A DNA stretch of 64,000 bases from Paralvinella palmiformis (taxonomy: Eukaryota > Annelida > Polychaeta > Terebellida > Alvinellidae): the NCBI GenBank assembly GCA_025642065.1, contig JAODUP010001137.1, positions 38,694 through 102,693 on the forward strand. Reading direction: 5' to 3'. The notes under the pieces are model-generated. The model was not told where the DNA came from, made no database searches, and saw nothing but the letters and a program-made list of their open reading frames with translations. Below, one piece after another: positions 12,687 through 25,697 of this stretch. The translations under genes were made by a program, and so were the position numbers. Positions within the stretch are counted from its first letter, which is position 1, and every line of letters starts with the position of its first letter.

Positions 12687-15600
12687 TCAAGAATCAGCCG
12701 ACATCTCTACATCTCCATGATCATTCTCTTCTTCTGTGTGCTTCCTTTTCAACACACCTGTCACAGAAACAGAACAATATGACAATATGACTTATTTCTA
12801 CTACAAGCAGATTCAATACAAGAAGATATAGAGATGAACCCTGTTTGTCATCACCTCAAATGGTCTTTTGAGACAGTTTCTTGACCTAAACTAGCAGTCA
12901 CTGAAATGTTTTAATAGATAACTACCATGTATCAATATTCTGTTCATATATGAGAGATCATGAAGTCAGGGAACCATATGTATGAATGCTTTGTTTGGCC
13001 CCAGCACGGTTCACACTTATGACATATGGCCAAAGGATTATCTCCCCCCTCCAAGGGAAACATCCCAAAACACAGGAATCACTGGGACTCAAACCCTAAC
13101 CCAAAGATTTGCAGTGCAGAACTCTACTGATTGTGTTGTTCAGGCCCCCTAGTCAAGCATGTTAGATCTGTACATCCATTTGTTTTCAATATATAACAGG
13201 ATGAATGAACTGCTTCATCCAGAAAGAACCACTACTGACCTAATACTGAGAGTCAATAGTGAGACCAGCAGTAACACTTCATGGGAATAATATGGCTTAC
13301 GTGTGCTAGCACTAAATCCTATGTCATTTTCAATATGTACACTAGCTATGTTTGATACATGATCTTATACAGGCATATTTTTATACACTATAAGTTGCTA
13401 TATTATCTGAAAGGGGATAAACTATATTAAAGACATTCAACAAGTAAATGTTAACCATCGTTCTTCTAGATTTAGATAATAAAAATAATTTTTATTACAA
13501 TTATGCTAGTCACTGTCAGTAAGACAGAGTAAAATAACTGAGACATATTTCAATATATGTAATTGTGTGAGAAACAAATCCTGATTAAAATCATTAACTT
13601 ACCAGTAATCTGAGAAGACTGGCCACCTTCTAGTGTGTGTCTAGCCTTGTAGATTGGTTCATATTCCTATAATAAGGATGTTACAAGACATAAAGTGACA
13701 AACTCATAGCACATAACAGACAAAAATAACAATTTCAAGGTTACTATCATCTTATAACACAATATAACGTTTAGATCCCAGATGTGATACAATCTATTAA
13801 CAATTAAAAATGAGTAAGTGAGTAATAATTTGTTTAGATCTAGCACTGATGACACCCGAGACATATGACATTGGGACTACACTCTAAGGAAGAGATGATT
13901 AGATCAAACAGCCAACAGACACGGGTGATCCTAGATTTTAATTCCACAATCTGAATGTTTGTAGTACAGTGTACTACTAGCTGTGTCATTGGAGGATGCA
14001 AACATAACTAAATATTACATTTATAATTCGTACTTGTTAAATAACTAATTTAAAATATATTAAAAGTTTCTTAATATATTTTTTAAATAATGATAGATGC
14101 AATATATTGATATGCATCATTTGAAGTTTCATACCCCTGCTGATAATTATCAGACTTGATTTTAGTCAACAGTCATTTTAAATGGTAAATTAAATAAGCA
14201 TTACCATGTATACTCATGTACAAGTCAACCTCGTAAAAGGCGATTTGATTTGTAACTGCTTTAAAATGAACTGCATTGAACCTGAGTATAAGACGACTTT
14301 TATCATTTATCAATTGTTCGTTTTCTCACTCCCCATCTTTAGCATTATGCCAAATTCCTACGACACATTTGTGCTTGTGCCAATATGTACCTGTAGTGAT
14401 TTGTACATGTGGCGTGTAGTTGAGTTATTGTTTAATCAGGTATTCGAAAAAGGAAATAAAGTCTACTTTTGCCTCGCAGTTCTTGATGGGTTTTTGCCAT
14501 TTAAAGTTTGTCCCATCAAAATATAAAATTGGAGCACCTCACATTGGATGTTAGCATGGTCCCATATGACCTAGTGGTTAATTAACTTGTTCAAAGCTAC
14601 TGTTGTTTCTTATGGAAAATGACATGTGATATAATTGTGCCAGCAGTAATTGTCTATAAAACAGGATATTTCAGTATGCCATTGATGTTCATTTCTTTTT
14701 TCCAAATAAATATCTACTCCCAAATATTTAACAGCATAAAACCTTTTTAATATTTACATAATGCTAACTGTTTGGAAGTTAACAAAATTTGAGTCTGATC
14801 TGATTAAATTTCCCTCTCCAGTTCCGCAGCTGGTTATCAACCACAATTCTAGGATGGAATTGACCCGATGGCTGTTCTTAATTAAATAAAAATATCTTAT
14901 CTCTGTCATAAATAATAACAAATGGATCTTACCATTAGCTGATTGGCAAAGCTCTCATTAGGACTGATACAAAATCTTCTCTGCTGCACATGCTGCAGGG
15001 CACATCTATAACAATGTAAAAGATTCAAGTCAGTTAAACTAATGACTCAACAGCACATGTATTACTAGTACTGATACATTACATAAACATATTAGTTTAG
15101 TGTTGAAATATGTAATACATTATGAAGTCATGCCATGTTTAATCTCTTCATTCTAGTTTTCTATATTTAATATAAACGTAAACAAGATGGAAATTTATTA
15201 AATACATATTATGCCATTTATTAAATACATCATGAATGATTTCTTCTGCACCATATATGACATTAACCAAGTTTTATATGCAATAGTTATTATGTACAGC
15301 TACATCATATTAACAATATGTTTTGTTTAGCTTAAACTAGCAATGACGGATGATTAGCAATTTTGGCTCTGCCTATTTGGTACCATGCTAAATGCTCCCA
15401 ATTCAGTACCTAATATCATTGATTAGTAAAGGTGTTTTATACATGTTTGTCATATCAATGGATAAATTATGAGCTGTATTTTAATCATGTGGAAAATTTA
15501 TTTTATTTTGCAATCTCAGTTGCCACAATTGCCAAACGAAAAAATCAAAATAGGCTGAAAACAGACACTGTAACTGTATTTCTATGCCACTTTGTGCAGA

Positions 15601-18600
15601 CGTGTTACAGTCATCTCACGGAAGATAACATGCCAAATCCTGTTGTTTTAGAATGTCAAGGTCTCGCTGATTATATAAATATCAATTTTGTTTGGATGTT
15701 TCAACATTTAGCTTATTTTAGGGTATAGCAATCGCGGCTGAATTGGCAAATAATGATAATCTGTTCGATATATTAGTGAAAATATCGAAATTTACCATTG
15801 GAGAAAGTTCAAGAAAGTTATAAGTTAATACTTTAATCACTTTTAAATACATATATCACGAAATGAAGCAATTATTGCCCAGCACATTTGTATGCATCCC
15901 TTGTTATGATCTAATGGTTTTTGCAGAAAAATTGCAGTGTTCTCAAAATCTTATATTATCGCTCACTCACATATTCCAGTTTATAGCAGTGTAGTCATAT
16001 ACAAATGCAAATATATTAATTATACATATAATAAATTATTATTTAGTATGTTGTTCATATATATCACTTCACATTATCATACATTAATTAATAGTGGATT
16101 GTGTTTAGAAAATATTGAAAAAACTTCTACAAAAAAGTCATTACCTGCATCTCAATAATAATGCCTATTTCAATAATTACAATCTGATTTTAAATTTTGG
16201 AATACAGTTTATACCTATCAAAGACTATGAATCTCATGATCAAGAGATAATTGTATAGATCTAATGGTAATTTTGTACTCCAGTTTTGTTTAATTGAACT
16301 GTTGCAATGATTGTTTGATGACATCTTTGTCTTTCAAGTTTTATGTTGGTTCAAACATTATTGTTGCCTGTTTTGCATTTCTACATTATTTGATATATGT
16401 TTCCATAATTGTATACACTTTGGATCATTTCATTTGACAGTCTACATTGTTAATTTATTTTCTGGGACTTTACAAAGTTTGGTGTGTGTTCATCGTGTTG
16501 GAGGTTATTATGCTTCATTTGTGTTTATCTGTGTTTACATTTATTTGTCTTGTTAAGTTTATATGCAGATACACAACTTGTTATTAAATATTATTACCAT
16601 AACCATGACATATACTTCTTTCACCAATGTGTTACTTAGTGAAAGACCTTTCTGGTGATATATAGATTGTATGATTTATCTGAAAATGAAAATCATCCGT
16701 CATTGCTACTTAAAAAGATTTTGTCAAAACACATATCTTATAAAAGCTACTACTGTCTTCAGATATGACCATTAGTTAAGGTGACAAATTGAATGTGATC
16801 CACTGTGTTCATTATAGCTATGCAGTTAGCACTATGCAGTTGTCACAGACACACACACACTAATTTCTGACACCAATTAACACTTACTTATAAGAGATGC
16901 CATACTTCTCCATTATGTAAGCTATCACCAGGGCTGCACTGTTAAAATAAATTGAATTATGTTGTATGCTGGTAATATCAGATAACAGTAATGGAGTGGA
17001 AAGATTAATTCTATACAAAAACTATAATAGTTATTATTTAATTTGAAACAACTGATATTATAATATTCCAAATTTTGTTAAGTCCATAAACAGACACCAA
17101 CTACTAAATGCCAACCATGCAGGGCATGTCACTGTCTGAGAAAACCAAAATGCCTAATTGTTACCAATATGCACAAAAGTGTGGAAGCAAAGATGAAGCA
17201 TGATATCTATTATATAAATGTATTTGTCATTATGTCTACCTTCATAAACCAGGACACTTATAGCATTCTACACATAGTGGAAAGTTACAACTTCTTATTG
17301 TGAATCCACACTAACAATTACAAATAGATATATACATTTACAAAATATACTTATACGTAAAAACATTTAACTTCAAAATATTGACTATTTAGTTCATTTC
17401 TGACAAATAATCACAATTTATTCCTTCAAAAATAACAAGGAGAGATTTTTTAAAACAACTTAATTCTATGTCACCATGACAAAAAATATTAACAGCCAAA
17501 ATATACTCTATATCTCCCAATTATACATATGTTTCATCCACTTGGAATTCCTCTCTCTGGAATTTGTCCATTGGGAATGACACCAAAAAGACAGTGTAAA
17601 AGCAAATATCTGGGTATACTATACACCCAAATCTACTCTGCACATCCCATAATAAGCAACTGCTAAAGAAACCATGATGATGGGTAAATATTAAATCCAT
17701 AGAACTAAAATAATGCAATAAATTAATAAATCCTTTACTAACTCCTCATTTATTACAAATTATTCCTTACAAATGAAGCTACATGAAAGCTGTCATTAAT
17801 CCCTGAAAATAAATTATTGCACAGATTTAACATTTAGCCTCCTGAAGTTTCCTACAAACAGAGTAAACCTTATCCCACTGAAAAACTAATGTTCAGACCA
17901 ACCTTCTGGATATGCCTGCATTTCCATGAATTAGTGCTTTACCTAAAATAAAAGAAAAAAAGCTAAATGCACATTCCAAAATATACTAAGTATGTGCTAA
18001 AATTGTATCAGGTTGCCTATTACTAAACTGAACTTCAGAAATAACTAACCTCCATTGTTAAGGCAATTGTCAACAAATTCCTTCACCTGAAAAATAGCAT
18101 GTTATTGATCAGACACAGATGAATACAATATAACGACATCAATTTATTGAAGGATAACTCAAACCATAATGATCACTACATCTTAGAATGTATCTGTTAA
18201 TCAAACTTTTACCTTTGGAAAGTGTTGTATGATATTTTCTGTCCACAGGTCTGCAATATTCAATATCAGATATCTGGAAATATAAACTTTTCATTTTAAT
18301 GACTGCAGAAATACTCGCCTGAAACCAACTCTAAGAAAAAAGCTGTTGAGTCTGTCAAAATACTGATTCATTCATCTATCCAGCGACTAATAATATTGCA
18401 AATTTATAGATCAGTTCAAACACCATGTGGCTTTGTTTACAAACAAAGTTGTTGTCAAGACCAAGTTAATTTTACTCCTTTGCCTCAGACTGAGCTTATC
18501 ATCTGTTTACAGAAGAGTTGTTCAAGTCTCAGTGTGATGAAAAATAATATATGAACCACTCACTAGCTAGTCTATAACCTGTACGACAATATACAAATAC

Positions 18601-21600
18601 ATATATGTGGTATAATAATACATATTTAATTAATATATCTTAACAACAAATGTTCCTAACAGCGTTTACACTGGGGCCATATACAGGGTTCATACACATT
18701 TTGACATCTCCGATTCCAGGATTTTCCAGGACCTTCCAATGTCAAATTCAAGGACCTTTTCAATGAATTCACAAAGTCTTAACATGCAAAACATACACCC
18801 ATATTTTGGAAGTGTAATTACTGAATTCCTGTATGCTTATGATTAGAAATATAGATCTACATGACCAAATTCCAGGATTTTCAAGGACCTCTACAAAAAT
18901 TCCAGGAGTTTCTAGGCCTGGAATCCTAATTTTCAAATTCCAGGACTTTCCAGGTTTTCAAGGACCTGTGCGAACCCTGATGTAGCAATAGAAAACAGGA
19001 GTGTTACTGGTTATACAATCCTGGGTTAACTAACTACTCCATGAGTGAGCATGCACTTTGTTTAGGTTTGGTCACACGTGGGAAATATTATTAACAGCAG
19101 GGTTGGCAGGTTTCTCCCCATCACGGTAAAAAGCATAGTAATTACCCAGTTGCTGATGGTATGGCAGAAATACTTTTGAAGAAAGTTGCAATGAAAATAC
19201 CCAACTAATAGAGACTTTAACAGTTTAAAACCAATATACATATGAATAAGTTATTTAATTACAAAACTGTTGCACATGGCAGATACTTATTGAAAGTGTT
19301 CGTCAATAATTCATCACATTTAACATTGTGAGATAAAAGATGATTTATTTCTTGTACCTGTGTAGTGATATACATTATAATGCTGAATAAATTTGATAAT
19401 GACTGCTTTGTTATGCAACACTTTCAGGTCAATACAACACTATCAAATACTCAATCAACTATGAGGAGGGTGATGGTGTGTCTAGTCATGCTTGAATACT
19501 CCTGGTAGCATCATGTAGTCTGTAGTAATAACTACATGTATGTATAACTGTGAAGAGATGCTGCTGTGTAATAACAATCACATGTTCTAATAACACAATT
19601 TTTATACAGTGCTATGTGCCAAATGTGATATAATAAACCAAATAAATCTTAGATATTTGCTACTTTTCTGAAAACTGTTTTCTTAAACAGATGAATAAAT
19701 TAATTGTACCCCAGTACAAATGTACTCTGGTTTACATGTTGTTATAGTCCTGCAACTTAAAATAAACACATCTGGGAGTTTCTCTCCATATCTCCCCACT
19801 TTCTGCCCGACAGAAAGGTATTTCTCCACGTGGCAGAGGAGAAATACCTTTCTGCCAGGAAGAAAACCAACCCTGACTAAAAGGCAGCTTCCTTAGGTAA
19901 ACATGGTCATCCTACAAACATGGCTAAACCACATCTGGAGGTTTACTATATTGTTTAAATTTTCTCCTTGCCCCAAATAATTGGTCAAATACACTTGGGT
20001 CTCTGAAACAACAAAATATTACCATGGATTCACCCATCAAAAGTATTGATTTCTCTTTACAAACATTACAGTATATAGTTGGTCCAAACAGCCTTGTATC
20101 TTACTGAAATACCTAAAGGAAACTATACAATGAAAAATGTAACACAAGGTGTCTACCAAGCTCTCAGATTTACGTAAATGAACAAAATAATGTGTCAGTT
20201 AGAAGGTTGATGGCTAAACCAGAGCATCTGTGACCTTACTTGAGATTGATACATGATCATTGTGTTAGCTGATTTTGTGGTGATTATTATTGCTGGATTT
20301 TGGGTTACTTTTACAAGCATCACACATTTAAGTCATGTTATCTAAGGGTGAACTATGCCCTTAAGCAACCTTGATTCATAGGATATTGTATGCCCTACTG
20401 TAACAATTTCTTGTTTAGTTATCTGTATAAGAAAATATGAAATTAATAGTGGTGATTTTTGAGAAAAGTAGTTTTCTTTTAGCAAGTAATAAAACAAAAT
20501 ACAACCCATGCTGTTTATTATTGACTATTCTAAATCAAAAACTTTAAATTTGTCAAAATTTATTATCCTCCAAATTACCATGAGAAAGAAGTCAAATCAT
20601 GGCACATTTTGTCAAAAACTCAATTGTCAATGAGTATGCATATGCTTATAATCTAACTATTATGCAATTTCTGTCTATCTTGATGCATAAAAGTAATTTG
20701 TAGCAGACAGATGCCACACAAATACATGGACACTAATCTTATACTAAAGTCAACAGCATTCTGGCACACCATAGAGTAAACACATCCTTTCAGAACCATC
20801 TGGAATTGGGTTTCAAATGAGATTATCCTGTGGATCGCTTACGTCATATGAAGGATTGCTGCTTCAAAACTGGCACATATACTGTATATATTTGTATATA
20901 AGTCACACTTTTTATACCCCGAAATCGACACCAAAATCGAGTGCGTCTTATATGCTGGTCAGACTAAAAGGGAAGATAACAGTTGGCATAATTTAGGAGA
21001 AAATACAATAATATTGTTTTTCAACCTTAATAATGAATATATGAACAATAAACAAATTTTCTCTGTTGTCTTTCAAAATCAAACTTAAAGGGATGGTCCA
21101 TCTTCATTTCAAATTTTGAGGACTAATACAGCTACACTCACAAATATTAAAAATAATGTAAAAATTTGTAAACGATCACCAACATATTAAATAATCCAGT
21201 TTAAAGTGCTGATTAATCGACTTTTAATGGCCTATGAGCACTGCTATTTTGAAGCTAGACACTGACAGGAAGCTCCTGAATGCTAATGTCACTTCAGTCG
21301 ACCTGAAATCTGTACAGCCCATACAATAGCATGTAAACAAGTGTGAGCAAAGAATTATTCCAGAACTAAACGTCATTATCTTGTTAAAACTACGTCATGA
21401 ATGATACACAACCATATCATTTTGAGCCGGAAGGAACCTTAGAAGAGGAAGATGGTTAAAAATGGCTGAGATATTAATGCTCAAAAGTAGCTGTAATCTG
21501 AGTCAGTCTAGAGAGCACCCAGGTGACATCAGAGCATTTCAGTTTTCTCCTTCCCGCCTTCAAATCTGGCTTCCGGTGCAGCCGTATTGGTGGCCCTCCA

Positions 21601-24600
21601 GTAATTTGGATTATTTCACTATATCTATGACACCAGGTACATTTTCTCATTATTATTGTGAATTTTTTGGTTACTGTTCTAAGCATTACATATCTAAAAA
21701 ACATTTTCTGATGGTGGACTGTCCCTTTAATTGTGATAACCGCCATGATTATTTAAACCCATGTTCTAATTGGTGATGTGATCACAAAGACGTGTCATTA
21801 CTATCGAGATATGTGAGCGTGTGTAATTGAATGAAATGGTTAATGAGGCCATGCAAAGAATGACCATAGAAGCCACATCAAAGGAAAATGATTACGGCAA
21901 ACAGTGTGTTAAATACTTCCAAAACTAGCAAATGGGAACTACTAATAAACTACTTCAAACAAGCATTATGGAAACGAACGCACAGCAGCAGACAACGTGA
22001 AGCAGCCATTGTTACCTATCGTCACACAGGGGATGAAACCAGACTGGGATTAAATCAACCCCAACATTATTACCAAATCATTCAAGAAGTGCTTTATCAG
22101 CAATGATTTAGATGGCACGGAAGGTGATGTATGGTTGGCTGAACAGCATGACAAATCCGACACTGACTCCAACATGTATGATGACACACGAACAGATGTT
22201 CAGTGAAAAGTGATGAAGAATTTTTAATCAATACTGGCGATTTTAGTGCGTCTTAGATGCGAGTACACACTGTATATATTAAAAGCTTTCATGTGTAGCT
22301 TGATTGCATAATTTAAATAGTTTCTATGTTGTTTCAGTTAAACGTTTCACTGTATGATTTCTTGTATTACAAATTTGCATCAGGTTTTTTTATTGCCCAT
22401 ATAATATTGAGCAATCATTGTTCAAAAATATACTTGTACTTGAGTACTTTTAATTATATTCACTCTAGAGTACATGGATAAAATAAGTATTTGTATTCAC
22501 AAAAACTACATGTACTCATGCTCCAGTACTTTCCCATGTACTCAGCCCCAATCCTGCTCACACCTAAGATAATGGCGACTTTCTAAAGAAACATAACCTA
22601 CAAACACAAGACATGAGCTATTTTGTCTTTCTCTTTATAAATTTAACTAATTTCAATGTTGATGATTGATGTTTTATGACCACTTTTGTGCACAAGGTAG
22701 GCTAAATGGGCTGAGCGACTTCCAAAGGTAATGAGATGAAGTAAAAGACAAAACAACCTTCAGATATGCCCACGCTGGGATTCGAATATGGGTGGTAGTG
22801 ATCTGTGGACCAGCACGCTACTGCTAGACCATGGAGGCGCCCGACTAATTTCAATGTATCTAGAACTAGAAGAATATTTCATTCTTCTATCAGTTAGTTG
22901 GCCCACATAATTTAAATCTGTATGACTAAAATATAATATTTGTTATACTATTTACCTGAAATGTTCTGGGAAGTTGGCTCTAACAAAGTTAGCTTCAACA
23001 TCCTGTCTGATACAGACAATATGAGTGATTCCAGATCTTAACAGTGAATTCAACTGTAAAACAAGAGATTAAAATTTTAACAAAGAGCAGCTGACTATAC
23101 AAATATCACATTATAGTTCACACCAGTGTAGAATGACAAAACGGTACCTTTGTTTTATTGGCAGCAGCATATGGACCAAGGAAGAGCCCGGGAATTATTT
23201 CCTACACAGAAAAAAAAGGTATTTTTAAGAATCTAGCAATAAGCATGACGAAAAGAGGTTTCAATGTGCATTAGCCCAAAACAAGATAATATTAGTTCGT
23301 TTAGGTTAAGACTATAGTCTAATGCAAAACAGTGTTAAAACACAATGCATAAAAATTGATTGTTGGCTTTAATGGCACATAATTGTGGAATGATTGCGAG
23401 ACACATTCAGAAATATGAAGTACAGTTCAGTCCTGAGGCTTAACCAAGAATGAAGGAAACGTATGTGTATTCTGAAATCTAACATTAACAATTGCAGAAC
23501 ATTAGTATTAAATACTAGGCCAGACATGACAGATCCATGTCTATTTTTAAAATATCAAAGCAAATCAGCTACTAAACTACTGGTGCACACAGTGACATAC
23601 CTGCATTTCCCGACGCATGGTATACTCCCAATCCTGAAATTAGACAATGCTTTACTCTAAGCTTAACATATAATCAAACAGCAATTCTTTCTGCAACACA
23701 CAGTTACCGATAATACAATGATGCCTTATCTGAAACATTAATGTCATTAACTGATTAAGTTAATGTTTTAGGGATGCCAAAAATTCAAACAGTGAACAAT
23801 ATTCTGTTTAGAATGTTTGGAAAATACTTATAGCACAAAGGAGACAATATTATTAATGTTACTGTGATTCCATAGATTTGTGATACTGGAAGTTATAGGA
23901 AGATTTGTAACCCAAAACAGAATATTTTATTTTTCAGCTAGAATTCCCCCAATTCAGTTAGGTATGTTTGTATTATAACTACGCTAAAACATGACTGAAT
24001 CCAATGAATTCTTCAAAGAAGGAAATTTATGCCAAATTACACCTTGTTCACATAATTACACAACATATAAACATAATATGTTTTCCTATTTACTGATGAT
24101 AATTCCTACCTACATCGTGGGTGGCTGACCATGTTAAATGGTGCTGCTGTCTCCACTGAATTAAACAGTTATAAGAATAAACAAGAATGTAATGCTCTCT
24201 GCTCCATCTTTCCATACTGAGTGTTGGGGGAGGAGAATAACTACTCAATAAAAGGGACCACACCGAAAATAAGACTCTAAGTGCTCACACTTTTGTCTAC
24301 TATACCTGTTTCATGATCATAAATCAAGAAACGAAAGAAAATCAATCGCACCAATCACATGGGAGCAATATGGAAAGATGTAGTCTAAATACCCTAAAAG
24401 TTGGTCACTGCTAGAGTGTATCATGTCATCAAAGGATCTCTAAGCCAAATCACCCCAGTTTTATATAATTACTTCATGGGATACATCAGCGCCATTTAAT
24501 TTTAACGTGGGGACCCACCCATGATAGTAAAATTTTATTACTAAACTCTACAGTGGCACAACAAAAGTAAAAGACACATGGTACGTCTTACTTAGTTACT

Positions 24601-25099
24601 ATGTCTATGTGTAGATCAAGACCTAGTCTATGATAATCATAATGATGTGGGAGTCTGGAATTATAATGTCAAACCTATGTGCACAATCAGTCAACTCCCA
24701 TAAATTCAGACAGTGTCACAGTAATAGGTATACTACCGTCTAGTATGAGTCACTGAGTTTCCGATTTCTGAATGTGACTAAAATAAAATAGTCTTCACTC
24801 ACTGACCCCGGGCCTAGCCCAGGCCCCAGTGAGTGAGTCAATCGGTATCCGCAATTATTACATCAACAACGGTCAACATCAATAAAATTCATGATAAAAA
24901 CAACAATACATTGTGAAATTAGTAGCACATTATCATAGTGTTATAGATCTAATATTTAAACTGAAATTGACAAATTCAACTAGATTTAAATCTAGACCTA
25001 GTCACCTAGTCTGAGTAGATCTATTCTACCAATTAACCAACACGTTACCGTTCCAATATCTGTTCCTCCCGGAATGAACGGCAGCGTTCGCACTTCCAT
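12687..25099 (-). CDS. STYX: Serine/threonine/tyrosine-interacting protein (STYX), dual-specificity pseudophosphatase, 11 coding exons
   Basis: Coding exons, in transcript order: 25099-25049, 23633-23601, 23201-23148, 23053-22956, 18273-18213, 18086-18050, 17942-17903, 16938-16888, 15005-14933, 13666-13603, 12757-12687. Every junction has AG/GT and the phases join without a stop: 633 nt, 210 residues plus TGA. Human STYX is 223 residues. The peptides WEYTMRREMQ, EIIPGLFLGPYAAANKTK, SGITHIVCIRQDVEANFV and QRRFCISPNESFANQL match the family in order. The signature loop reads HGNAGISR (residues 117-124): Gly118 stands where active phosphatases have the nucleophilic Cys, so the protein should bind phospho-substrates without catalysis. 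Vertebrate STYX is known to bind ERK1/2 and the F-box protein FBXW7; that role here is inferred. The acidic C-terminus (LKRKHTEEEND) is also conserved. The first 17 residues differ from vertebrates, so the start, the only ATG seen before exon 2, is the least certain part. Confidence 0.95.
14200..14526 (+). mobile_element. Possible pogo/Tigger-like transposon end
   Basis: TATACTCATGTACAAGTC near 14209 and GAGTATAAGACGACTTTT near 14284 resemble pogo/Tigger terminal and subterminal repeats (ACTCGTGTATAAGTCG type). The other end was not found. The 106-codon frame beginning at 14206 lies inside this relic and is not considered a gene. Confidence 0.35.
18684..18979. mobile_element. MITE with CAGGGTTC terminal inverted repeats
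   Basis: The left end is CAGGGTTCATACACA and the right end, read in reverse, is CAGGGTTCGCACAGG. The body has repeated AATTCCAGGA/TTTTCAAGGACC words in both orientations. Length is 296 bp with no coding sequence. Such CAGGGTTC elements are widespread in animals. No clean target-site duplication is visible. Confidence 0.7.
19098..19875. mobile_element. hAT-type MITE with CAGGGTTGG ends
   Basis: The left end is CAGGGTTGGCAGGTTTCT; the right end in reverse is CAGGGTTGGTTTTCTTCC. The 8 bases outside each end (ATTAACAG and ACTAAAAG) agree at 6 of 8 positions, consistent with an aged 8-bp hAT target duplication. A perfect 17-bp hairpin (19811-19827 with 19838-19854) lies near the right end. There is no coding sequence. 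Confidence 0.65.
21085..21730 (+). mobile_element. TTAA-target MITE nested in the pogo-like element
   Basis: The element is bounded by TTAA at 21085-21088 and 21727-21730. Its ends are inverted repeats: AGGGATGGTCCATC on the left and AGGGACAGTCCACC in reverse on the right. The related pogo copies at about 42455 and 43465 (minus) carry one TTAA at the same point with no insert, proving insertion and a TTAA duplication. A TTAA target suggests mobilisation by a piggyBac-type transposase; the family assignment is inference. The open frames across it are not genes. Confidence 0.8.
21740..22212 (+). pseudogene. Remnant of pogo-like transposase coding sequence
   Basis: From about 21740 the sequence aligns with the minus-strand relative at 43460-43050, including the shared block GTTAATGAGGCCATGCAA. 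The end reads SNDLDGTEGDVW and an acidic Asp/Glu-rich tail. Most of the catalytic region is deleted and the frame is broken in several places. Confidence 0.6.
22420..22556 (-). mobile_element. hAT-type transposon end fragment
   Basis: Reading on the minus strand from 22556: CAGGATTGGGGCTGAGTAC, followed by many GTACT/AGTAC words typical of hAT subterminal repeats. The other end was not found. Confidence 0.5.
22770..22842 (-). mobile_element. tRNA-derived SINE or tRNA pseudogene
   Basis: On the minus strand 73 bases run from GGGCGCCTCCATGGTCTAGC, with an A-box-like TGGTCTAGCAGTAGCG, to a B-box-like ATTCGAATCCC. The length and spacing are tRNA-like, but the acceptor and T stems do not pair well, so a functional tRNA is unlikely. 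Confidence 0.5.
24113..24536. mobile_element. Probable MITE in STYX intron 1
   Basis: The left end CATCGTGGGTGGCTGACCA resembles the reverse complement of the right end (CTATCATGGGTGGGTCCCCA). Inside, CATCTTTCCATA occurs at corresponding positions in both orientations. Divergence is high and no target duplication was found. Confidence 0.45.
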
Positions 25100-25697
25100 C
25101 CTATCGTTCACAGAATTTAACATTCAGATGTGTTGTTTACCAGTGTGTTTCCTAATACCTTCATGTTCATTTCTACAAACAGGCATTATCCTGACATCGT
25201 AAAAGTGGTGTTTTTAAACCATGGCTCAAAGCTGAAAACACGACGTCCGCAGTAAATAAGGCCACAGTTTTACTAAATACCACAAGGTTATTCTCTAAAC
25301 ATGCATCTTGAAAGTTAACCGCTGAAGATAGAGTTATTTATATATACAACTTTTAGATACAGTTTGACATTTAGATAGCCCATAATCTACACAGAAAAAT
25401 AACTAGATAAGTACAGGCAGCAGACTCTTCTTAATATAACAGTATCCATTGAGTCTAATAATTGAAAAGGGGAAAGAAGGAAACAGGAAAAAAGATACGG
25501 GAAAAACAGAAACAAAATCGGGTAGAATAAAAGGAATTAGAAAACAATCTAACGGAAAGAAAGAAACAGATTTTCATATGCAAATTAATATTTTGATTTT
25601 ATTGCGTAATCATGCATCACATCACATATGTTGTAACATATTATGATAATTCATTCACATACACATTATTTTATACCACATGCAGACTTCACACAAC

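Larger units (their letters stand above)
20880..22274 (+). mobile_element. pogo/Tigger-like DNA transposon relic, interrupted by a MITE
   Basis: The left end TACTGTATATATTTGTATAT and the right end in reverse TACAGTGTGTACTCGCATCT form inverted repeats of the pogo/Tigger kind; subterminal GAGTGCGTCTTATATG recurs. Residual coding sequence near 22075-22210 reads FKKCFISNDLDGTEGDVW, the C-terminal signature of CENP-B/jerky-like pogo transposases, followed by an acidic tail. The DDE core is missing, so the element cannot make transposase. It holds a nested MITE at 21085-21730. Relatives lie on the minus strand at 42431-42600 and 43030-43655. Confidence 0.75.
18274..22955 (-). other. STYX intron 4, packed with transposable elements
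   Basis: This 4.7-kb intron separates the exon ending at 22956 from the one starting at 18273. It holds, in order: a CAGGGTTC-ended MITE (18684-18979), a CAGGGTTGG-ended MITE (19098-19875), a pogo-like transposon (20880-22274) with a TTAA-type MITE nested in it, a hAT end fragment (about 22420-22556) and a tRNA-like SINE (22770-22842). The other introns are mostly short (94 to about 3,600 bp) and hold fewer recognisable elements. No coding sequence of the host was seen here. Confidence 0.85.

Noticed and set aside
21462..21776. Overlapping plus and minus open frames
   Set aside because: They lie in the TTAA-type MITE and its junction, where no coding function is expected.
22770..22842. Functional tRNA gene
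   Set aside because: A- and B-box-like blocks are present, but the acceptor and T stems do not pair, so it is treated as SINE-derived.
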